Source: a bacterium (GTDB lineage Bacteria > Eremiobacterota > Eremiobacteria > Baltobacterales > Baltobacteraceae). From it: DNA of 5,394 nt. The translations under genes were made by a program, and so were the position numbers. Of this stretch, positions 1 to 4,460 are shown piece after piece (within the stretch, counting starts at the first letter, position 1; each line of letters begins with the position of its first letter). Under the pieces are notes generated by a model. The model did not search any database. It had not been told where the DNA came from and saw only the letters and a list, made by a program, of their open reading frames with translations. The stretch is from positions 1-5,394 of the forward strand of contig JAJXXM010000395.1 of assembly GCA_021781095.1 (NCBI GenBank), written 5' to 3'.

Positions 1-1073
1 GCGATCCGTGGGGCTGGGTCACCGAAGCGCGCGTCACGTTCGCGCTCAAACTGCTGCTCGTCGTCGTGCTCGCGCTCTACTTGGGCGGTATCGCGCTCGC
101 GTTTCTGGTGCGCATCGCACCCGTCGTCTACATCTTCATCGGGGCGGTCTTCTTCACGTATTTGATCTATCCGATCGTCTCGCGTCTCGAGCGTCGTGTG
201 CCGATGGTCGCCGCGATCGCGATCGTCTATCTCGGGCTCGCGATCGTGCTCGGCATCGTCGGTTGGCTCGTCATTCCGCGCATCGCGAACGACGTGAGCG
301 ACCTTGCGAAGAATTGGCCGCAGCTCGCGGCGACGCTCAACGCGTACATGAACGACCCGAATAACCCGATTCTCTCGCGTCTTCCCGATTCGATGCGCGC
401 CGACGTGCTGCAACTTCCGGTCGCCGCGGCGGAATGGCTGCACGCACACGGGTTCGAGACCGTCGGACGGGTGATGAGTTTTGCGCTCGGCGCGTTTGCC
501 GCGGTCGCGACGTTCGTCGTGATCCCGCTGCTCGCGGCCTATCTGCTGCTCGACATCGCGCGGCTGCGCGCGGCGTTCCTGCGTTTGCTTCCCGACGACC
601 GCCGCGAGGAGACGCTCGCGTTCTTGGCCGACGCCGATCACGTCTTCGGCGGGTTCATTCGCGGGCAGCTCCTCGTCGCGCTCTGCGTCGGCGTGATGCT
701 GACGATCGCGCTGCTCGTCATGCACGTGAAATACGCGTTCCTGCTTGGACTCCTCGCCGCGTTCGGCGACCTGATTCCCTACGTCGGCGCGATCCTCACG
801 TTCATTCCGGCCGTCACCGTCGCGCTCTTGAACAACGGGTGGGTGAACGCCGCGATCGTCGCCGCGCTCTTCGTCGGCATCTACGAAATCGAAGGCCACC
901 TGATCGCGCCGACCGTCGTCGGCAGCCAAGTGAAGCTCAGCCCGCTCATGGTGCTGCTTGCGATCTTGATCGGGGCCGAACTCGGCGGGGTGCTCGGCAT
1001 GCTCGTCGCGGTGCCGATCGCGGGCATACTGCGGGTGATCCTGCTGCGGGCTACGAAGCAGAGCTCCCCGTGA
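1..1073 (+). CDS. AI-2E/PerM-family transporter, 5' end cut by window edge
   Basis: Polytopic inner-membrane protein of the AI-2E/PerM (formerly DUF20) family, whose members include proposed autoinducer-2 exporters and Na+/H+ antiporters; the substrate here cannot be read from sequence. The frame is open from base 3, giving 356 visible residues, close to the usual 340-370, so only a few N-terminal residues should be missing. The first in-frame start codon, GTG at 66, would cut through the first hydrophobic helix (ALKLLLVVVLALYLGG), so I place the true start off the left edge. Seen in order: an N-terminal membrane pair ending in the family-like YPIVSRLERRVP, a third helix, a soluble amphipathic stretch (roughly bases 280-470), then a C-terminal membrane block with FGDLIPYVGAILTFIPA and a GHLIAPTVVGSQVKLSPLMV segment, both typical of the family. 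The stop overlaps the arginase start, suggesting one transcript. Family assignment is firm; function is not. Confidence 0.9.
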   Translation, partial: DPWGWVTEARVTFALKLLLVVVLALYLGGIALAFLVRIAPVVYIFIGAVFFTYLIYPIVSRLERRVPMVAAIAIVYLGLAIVLGIVGWLVIPRIANDVSDLAKNWPQLAATLNAYMNDPNNPILSRLPDSMRADVLQLPVAAAEWLHAHGFETVGRVMSFALGAFAAVATFVVIPLLAAYLLLDIARLRAAFLRLLPDDRREETLAFLADADHVFGGFIRGQLLVALCVGVMLTIALLVMHVKYAFLLGLLAAFGDLIPYVGAILTFIPAVTVALLNNGWVNAAIVAALFVGIYEIEGHLIAPTVVGSQVKLSPLMVLLAILIGAELGGVLGMLVAVPIAGILRVILLRATKQSSP

Positions 1074-1960
1074 GCAGCACCGTTTCTCCCCGCGCGACGC
1101 GCGTCGACATCATCGGCGTTCCCATGGACCTCGGCGCGAGCCGCCGCGGCGTCGACATGGGGCCGTCGGCCGTCCGGTACGCAAAACTGCACGACCGGCT
1201 TCGCGCGCTCGGAATACCCGAGATCGTCGATCACGGCAATCTCCAGGTGCCGATTCGCGAATCGCTCGATAACGACGATCCATCGGCGAAATATCTCTCG
1301 GTCATTCAGCGCATTTGCGATGAACTCGCGGGCTTGGTCGAGCGCAGCGTCATCGACGGCGGCCTGCCGATCGTGCTGGGCGGCGATCACTCGATTGCGA
1401 TGGGAACGCTCGCGGGCCTAACCCGTGCTCGCGCGACGGCACCCGGCTTGATTTGGATCGACGCGCACGCCGACATCAACAATCCCGAGAGCTCGCCGAC
1501 CGGCAACGTCCACGGCATGCCGCTCTGGTTCGCGCTCAAAAATGGCTACGCGCTGCCGCAATCGAGCGTGCAGATCGGCCTGCGCGACGTCGACGAAGTC
1601 GAGAAGCGTCTGCTGCGTGAATCGGGCGTGCGCGCGTTCTCGATGACGGACGTCGACAAGCTCGGCATGCCGCGTGTGATGGAAGAAGCCGTCGCGATCG
1701 CGGGCGCGGGCGGACGCTCGATTCACCTGTCGTTCGACATGGACGGCATCGACCCGAGCGAAGCGCCGGGCACCGGCACGCCGGTCAAAGGCGGCCTGAG
1801 TTATCGCGAAGCGCATCTCGCGATGGAGATCGCCTACGAATCGGGGCAGTTGCGTTCGATGGAGATGGTCGAGATCAATCCGATCCTCGACACGCGCAAC
1901 CAAACCGCCGCACTCGCCGTCGGCCTGATTTGTTCGGGCCTCGGAAAATCGATTCTCTAG
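1070..1960 (+). CDS. rocF: Arginase (Mn-dependent ureohydrolase)
   Basis: Cytoplasmic arginase, hydrolysing L-arginine to L-ornithine and urea with a binuclear manganese centre. The protein has 296 residues, normal for the family. Metal ligands are all present: H107 in GGDHS, D131/H133/D135 in DAHADIN, D223 and D225 in SFDMDGIDP. H148 in GNVHGMP matches the proton-shuttle histidine and E268 in EMVEINP the substrate-guanidinium glutamate. N137, T144 and N146 lie where arginases bind the amino-acid end of arginine, and GTGTPVKGGLSYRE is arginase-like, so agmatinase or formiminoglutamase is less likely. Start chosen at GTG 1070, overlapping the upstream TGA by 4 bases; the next in-frame ATG (1124) would remove the first beta strand. 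Shine-Dalgarno pairing is weak, consistent with translational coupling. The upstream membrane gene and downstream unknown gene are probably co-transcribed. No ornithine or urea genes are visible, so the pathway role (arginine use, polyamine supply) is inferred. Confidence 0.95.
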   Translation: MSSTVSPRATRVDIIGVPMDLGASRRGVDMGPSAVRYAKLHDRLRALGIPEIVDHGNLQVPIRESLDNDDPSAKYLSVIQRICDELAGLVERSVIDGGLPIVLGGDHSIAMGTLAGLTRARATAPGLIWIDAHADINNPESSPTGNVHGMPLWFALKNGYALPQSSVQIGLRDVDEVEKRLLRESGVRAFSMTDVDKLGMPRVMEEAVAIAGAGGRSIHLSFDMDGIDPSEAPGTGTPVKGGLSYREAHLAMEIAYESGQLRSMEMVEINPILDTRNQTAALAVGLICSGLGKSIL

Positions 1961-2481
1961 CCGCACTCGCACCGCTCGCGATCGCGAGCGACGCCGTTCA
2001 CGGTGAGATCAAGCGCCGCGCGGCCGAACGCATCGCCGAAAGCGACGCACAGATCGTCTGCGTTCACGGCATCGACGCCGGCGACGCCTATGCGCTTGCG
2101 ACGCAGTTCGCGTGCGGCTGGGCGTATCGCGGCGGCGAGGCGCTGTTATGGCGCGGCGCGTTTCACGCGCACGAGGTGCACGACCGGTATCTTCCCGCGC
2201 CGCCGGCGCGCCCGTTCGAACGCCGCGGCTTGCTCGAAGTGCTCGGCGCTTGGCACGACGCGCCGCTCGCGCTCGTTGCCGCGCGCTTCGCCGACGATCG
2301 TTCGTCGATCCGCGAATGGCGCTTCGCGCGCACGGCGCTGCGGCGCACCTGCGAGCGCGCGATCTTCTTCGCCGACGGTCTCACGGAACGAACGCTGCGC
2401 GTCGGGGTCGCCGATCTCGGCTTCGCGACGCGCGAGGCGGGACCGTGCGCAATCTACGTGCGCGACGTGCTGCCGCGCTAG
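1930..2481 (+). CDS. Unrecognised protein, arginase-operon third gene
   Basis: A 183-residue protein that I cannot assign to a family. Codon use is strongly G/C-ending like its neighbours, which supports a real gene. The only plausible start I find is TTG at 1930, placing the first 31 bases inside the arginase gene; no clear ribosome site precedes it, so translation probably depends on ribosomes finishing arginase. The protein is soluble-looking, with no signal peptide or membrane helix. It is rich in Ala and Arg, with an N-terminal helical segment (IKRRAAERIAES), a strand-like IVCVHGIDAGDAYALA at about residues 42-57, and Trp/His-rich text around YRGGEALLWRGAFHAHEVHDRY. The IDAGDAYALA segment faintly recalls the P-loop position of uridine-kinase-like proteins but lacks the GK[ST] residues, so no kinase call is made. 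Its stop overlaps the convergent TonB-family stop by 4 bases. Confidence 0.7.
   Translation: MFGPRKIDSLAALAPLAIASDAVHGEIKRRAAERIAESDAQIVCVHGIDAGDAYALATQFACGWAYRGGEALLWRGAFHAHEVHDRYLPAPPARPFERRGLLEVLGAWHDAPLALVAARFADDRSSIREWRFARTALRRTCERAIFFADGLTERTLRVGVADLGFATREAGPCAIYVRDVLPR
1973..1990. repeat. 18-bp perfect palindrome centred on GCGATCGC
   Basis: CGCTCGCGATCGCGAGCG reads identically on both strands and lies 12 bases after the arginase stop, inside the overlapping third gene (codons for APLAIAS). It contains GCGATCGC, the octamer also found at 213-220, 1694-1701 and 3106-3113. It could be a protein or methylase site, but with no loop it is a poor hairpin, and Ala-Ile-Ala coding in a GC-rich genome readily produces the core. 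Confidence 0.5.
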
Positions 2482-3188
2482 AGTTTGATCGTCGTCGTCC
2501 CTTCGCAGGGTATGCCCGCTCCGCAGACGGCGGGGTCCCACGAGGCGCTCGCGAGCATCGAGCGGATGCGCGCTTCCATCGCGTCGTCGAGCGGCGGCTG
2601 AAAGACGACGTCCTTCGTGTGGCCGCGTTCGTCGACGGTGATGACGAGCGTCACGCGCACGCCGAGCTGCGCGAGGCGTTGCTGCACGGTTGGGTCGAGG
2701 ACGGGGTCGGGCTGATCCGCGCCGAGCGGCATGTACCCGCCCTCGTCGGATTTCGACTGCGTACTCGCAAGCGAAGCCTGCTGCGGGGGTGGGCTCGCTG
2801 CCGGCATGGCGCTCGCGCCCGCGGCTTCGACCGAGCCGCCTTGGCGAGCCGCGGCGACCATGGGCGCCGCGCTGCGCGCTTGGCTGCGTGTGGCTTGAAC
2901 GGGGGCACGGTAGACGTCGCGCTTCGCGGGCGCGGGCGTGATCTTCGCGACGTCCGGCACCGCGGCGCGCTTGGGGGCCGCGGCCTCGTGCTCGCGCGCG
3001 ACGGGGCGTACGACGACGCTCGTTTGCCGGATGATCCGAACGAACGAAATCGTTTCGATCGCGGGGCCGTCGCCGTGCACGACGGCGAGCGCAGGGATGA
3101 GCGCGGCGATCGCAAGATGGATCGCGAGCGACGCGGGAAGCGCCACACGCAGGAGCGGATCGTCGCGCCGAATCGTGCCGATGCCCAT
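2478..3188 (-). CDS. TonB-family energy-transducing protein
   Basis: TonB-like protein of 236 residues, expected to sit in the inner membrane and span the periplasm, passing ExbB/ExbD-derived energy to outer-membrane receptors. Seen: a short basic cytoplasmic head, one transmembrane helix (about residues 13-37) with S20-x3-H24, the same spacing as the functionally important Ser16/His20 of E. coli TonB; a long Ala/Pro/Lys/Arg-rich periplasmic linker (about 61-160); and a C-terminal TonB-like domain (about 166-236) with RVTLVITVDERGH and ASWDPA. The tail carries two cysteines, C222 and C228 (CGAGIPC), not usual in classical TonB. Start ATG at 3188 is preceded by AGGT at 3195-3198, 6 bases away. 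The frame stays open upstream for 119 more residues, but that stretch lies antisense to the glutaredoxin gene and is artefactual. No exbB, exbD or receptor gene is in the window, so the partner is unknown. Confidence 0.85.
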   Translation of the reverse strand: MGIGTIRRDDPLLRVALPASLAIHLAIAALIPALAVVHGDGPAIETISFVRIIRQTSVVVRPVAREHEAAAPKRAAVPDVAKITPAPAKRDVYRAPVQATRSQARSAAPMVAAARQGGSVEAAGASAMPAASPPPQQASLASTQSKSDEGGYMPLGADQPDPVLDPTVQQRLAQLGVRVTLVITVDERGHTKDVVFQPPLDDAMEARIRSMLASASWDPAVCGAGIPCEGTTTIKL

Positions 3189-3287
3189 TACCGTACCTAT
3201 TCTAGCGGACTTCACCCTTCGAACGCACCGGGGCGCCTGCTCGTGACCGCCCGCAACGCCCCCTAAAGGAGCCGTGTCTAAGAACCC
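3189..3287. promoter_or_regulatory. Divergent intergenic region, TonB-family gene / glutaredoxin
   Basis: These 99 bases separate two divergent starts and must hold both promoters unless one gene is transcribed from further away. On the minus strand TAGAAT (3204-3199) matches a sigma-70 -10 box at five of six positions, but the -35 region at the right distance is poor and transcripts would begin only a few bases before the TonB-family ATG. The same stretch also holds that gene's AGGT ribosome site (3195-3198). No convincing promoter was found for the plus strand and no clear operator dyad is seen. Confidence 0.35.
3265..3271 (+). promoter_or_regulatory. Shine-Dalgarno AAAGGAG with unusual spacing, upstream of glutaredoxin
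   Basis: A near-consensus ribosome site, AAAGGAG, lies 16 bases before the glutaredoxin ATG, more than the usual 5-10. Two bases after it is a GTG (3274) opening a five-codon frame (V/M-S-K-N-P) whose TGA overlaps the glutaredoxin ATG as ATGA. The site could serve either start poorly or both in a coupled way; the sequence alone does not decide. Confidence 0.5.
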
Positions 3288-3539
3288 ATGATCGATACGA
3301 ATATCGTCCTTTACCAAGCCGAGTGGTGCCCGTACTGCGCCCGCGTCCGCGCGAAGCTGACCGACCTGCTGCTCGATTACAAATGCGTCAACGTGCCGCA
3401 CGACCACAGCGAGCGGACGATCGTCAAAGAGCTCTTCGGCGCGACCGGCATCCCCTCGATGACCGACGGCGACGTGAAGATCGCGGACGACGACGATAAG
3501 ATCATCGCCTACCTGGAAGAGAAGTACGGCAAGCGCTAA
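3288..3539 (+). CDS. Glutaredoxin-like protein (CPYC)
   Basis: Small cytoplasmic thiol-disulfide oxidoreductase of the glutaredoxin family, 83 residues, the normal single-domain size. The active site CPYC is at residues 14-17 after the strand NIVLYQAEW; the thioredoxin-fold cis-proline is P56 in TGIPS; the C-terminal helix IIAYLEEKYG resembles both glutaredoxins and the N-terminal domain of glutathione transferases. The usual GG after the cis-Pro strand is replaced by an acidic ADDDDK stretch, so the glutathione-binding mode may differ. An in-frame stop at 3279 makes ATG 3288 the only good start. The one strong ribosome site, AAAGGAG at 3265-3271, is 16 bases away, longer than usual. The gene is divergent from the TonB-family gene and ends in a clear terminator, so it is probably monocistronic. 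Whether it uses glutathione or another low-molecular-weight thiol is not visible. Confidence 0.9.
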   Translation: MIDTNIVLYQAEWCPYCARVRAKLTDLLLDYKCVNVPHDHSERTIVKELFGATGIPSMTDGDVKIADDDDKIIAYLEEKYGKR

Positions 3540-3559
3540 CGACTCACGCGGTTGCAAGA

Positions 3560-3590
3560 AGAAGGAGCACGGATTTTCCGTGCTCCTTTT
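3560..3590. terminator. Intrinsic terminator, probably bidirectional
   Basis: A perfect 12-bp stem (3562-3573 with 3577-3588, core GGAGCACGGA/TCCGTGCTCC) closes on a 3-base T loop 22 bases after the glutaredoxin stop. On the plus strand it runs into TTTT. On the minus strand the stem is followed by TTCTTCTTG, so it can also end transcripts of the leftward gene that stops at 3617. It sits exactly between two convergent genes, as expected for a shared terminator. Confidence 0.85.
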
Positions 3591-3616
3591 GTGAGTTCGC
3601 TTTGGATCGCCTGGGC

Positions 3617-4012
3617 TTACCGGCCGCTATGCGCCGTCGATAGCGCTGCGCAAGGTTCCAGTCGAACCTTTGGGCTGTGCAGATGTTCACGAATCGATCT
3701 CTGCACGATAAAAACGCTCTGTGCATCGATCTGCTTAAAGGGTCTCCCAAGGATAGACGACAGGATGTCGACCATGTCGGGAGCGAGTTTCCGATACGAA
3801 GGAAACGTCAGGTAGTGATTCCGGTCGCTTCCCGTAAGTTCAAACGCGATGGCGTAACCTTGGAAGGACGGATCGGCGGGCACGATTTTCTCGATGCGAA
3901 TTACCCGCGCGGGCTCCTTTTCGACCCCAACGAATGCGCCTAGGCTTGCGGCGCCCCCTGGGCAAACGGCGCCCGGGAAATTTAGTAGAGAACTCAAGAG
4001 AAGAGAAATCAT
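3617..4012 (-). CDS. Small putative exported protein, unrecognised
   Basis: A 131-residue protein with no family I recognise. The start is supported by GGAG (4020-4023) placed 7 bases before ATG 4012. The N-terminus (MISLLLSSLLNFPGAV, then a small-residue stretch to about residue 27) is hydrophobic and signal-peptide-like, but it lacks the usual early Lys/Arg, and C17 follows GAV rather than a good lipobox, so export is probable and lipidation doubtful. The rest looks like a compact alpha/beta domain: strands around RVIRIEKIV and YAIAFELTG, then helical PDMVDILSSILG and strand-like SVFIVQRS. Two cysteines only (C17, C121). It lies 90 bases after the preceding leftward gene, and a shared hairpin terminator follows its stop, so it may be last in a three-gene operon. 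Base composition is less GC-rich than the left half of the window. An opposite-strand frame over the same bases is less convincing. Confidence 0.65.
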   Translation of the reverse strand: MISLLLSSLLNFPGAVCPGGAASLGAFVGVEKEPARVIRIEKIVPADPSFQGYAIAFELTGSDRNHYLTFPSYRKLAPDMVDILSSILGRPFKQIDAQSVFIVQRSIREHLHSPKVRLEPCAALSTAHSGR

Positions 4013-4102
4013 TGCGAGGCTCCGGGACGGTCAACTGACTCGTGAAGGATCATCAATGCGCCCTAGGTGGCCACTGTTGCACAACCTCTAGGGAGTACCG
4101 CG
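4013..4102. other. Intergenic spacer with inverted repeat CCCTAG/CTAGGG
   Basis: Ninety non-coding bases between two leftward genes. CCCTAG at 4061-4066 is mirrored by CTAGGG at 4088-4093 with a 21-base loop that itself holds TGGCCA (4068-4073) and GTTGCACAAC (4076-4085). No T-run follows on either strand, so a terminator is unlikely. It could be an operator or an RNA structure near the start of the 3617-4012 gene, or chance. The only other signal is that gene's ribosome site (4020-4023). Confidence 0.35.
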
Positions 4103-4456
4103 TTACAATTTTAGATCGGATGAGAAGCAGCCAGAGATCGTAACGGACTTGGTCATAATATACGGCCAGTCGTTTTGCGATATGCGCTGGTACGACATTC
4201 CGATGGGGCTTTCATACCAAAACGATCCGTCGTGCGCCTTGATGAGATAACCGGCATTTGTCGACGAAGACGTTGTGAGTTTCCAGATATTCACAACCGT
4301 GCTCGCCTTTCCGCTCCCTTCAACATTCGACGTTCCGAGTGCGCTTATCGATCCCTCGCAGTGCAATCCACCTTTTGCAACGTGCGGCCCGTGCGGCAGA
4401 GACATAGGCTGCATCGCGAGAGTACTCGCCGCAATAAAAAATGTAAGAGCAAGCAT
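4103..4456 (-). CDS. Small secreted protein sharing a domain with the adjacent lipoprotein
   Basis: A 117-residue protein of no family I recognise. An N-terminal signal peptide is likely (MLALTFFIAASTLAMQ, cleavage possibly near residue 16), though with no basic residue in front. The mature part parallels the C-terminal half of the upstream lipoprotein: C33-E-G-S, LGTSN, TVVNI (53-57), GYLIKAHDGSFW (69-80) and a C-terminal CFSSDL (110-115). The two cysteines, C33 and C110, fall at the conserved ends and could form a disulfide outside the cytoplasm. It is shorter than its neighbour because the segment between the DGS motif and the CFSS end lacks about 40 residues. ATG 4456 lies 4 bases after the upstream stop; AGGT (4464-4467) within the last codons and stop of that gene is a fitting ribosome site, so the two are almost certainly co-translated. 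Function unknown. Confidence 0.75.
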   Translation of the reverse strand: MLALTFFIAASTLAMQPMSLPHGPHVAKGGLHCEGSISALGTSNVEGSGKASTVVNIWKLTTSSSTNAGYLIKAHDGSFWYESPIGMSYQRISQNDWPYIMTKSVTISGCFSSDLKL

Positions 4457-4460
4457 CTTA

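Noticed and set aside
434..1069. N-terminal extension of the arginase frame back to ATG 434
   Set aside because: The added 212 residues are Arg-rich out-of-frame reading of the AI-2E-family gene; arginase homology begins just after GTG 1070.
1070..1960. Agmatinase or formiminoglutamase instead of arginase
   Set aside because: The DAHADIN-NP...GNVHGMP and GTGTPVKGGLSYRE segments match the arginase branch, including residues that bind the amino-acid end of arginine.
2112..3266. Long plus-strand frame opposite the TonB-family gene
   Set aside because: The product is Arg/Ala-rich with no domain, typical of antisense reading in high-GC DNA, and it overlaps two better genes.
3486..3500. DDDDK stretch in the glutaredoxin, identical to an enterokinase/FLAG-type cleavage motif
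   Set aside because: It lies inside a native domain in a natural operon setting; GAC-rich coding gives such runs by chance and there is no sign of a tag or construct.
3189..3557. Upstream extension of the TonB-family frame by 119 residues on the minus strand
   Set aside because: It runs antisense through the confident glutaredoxin gene, lacks any fitting signal, and the ATG at 3188 has both a ribosome site and the expected head plus transmembrane helix.
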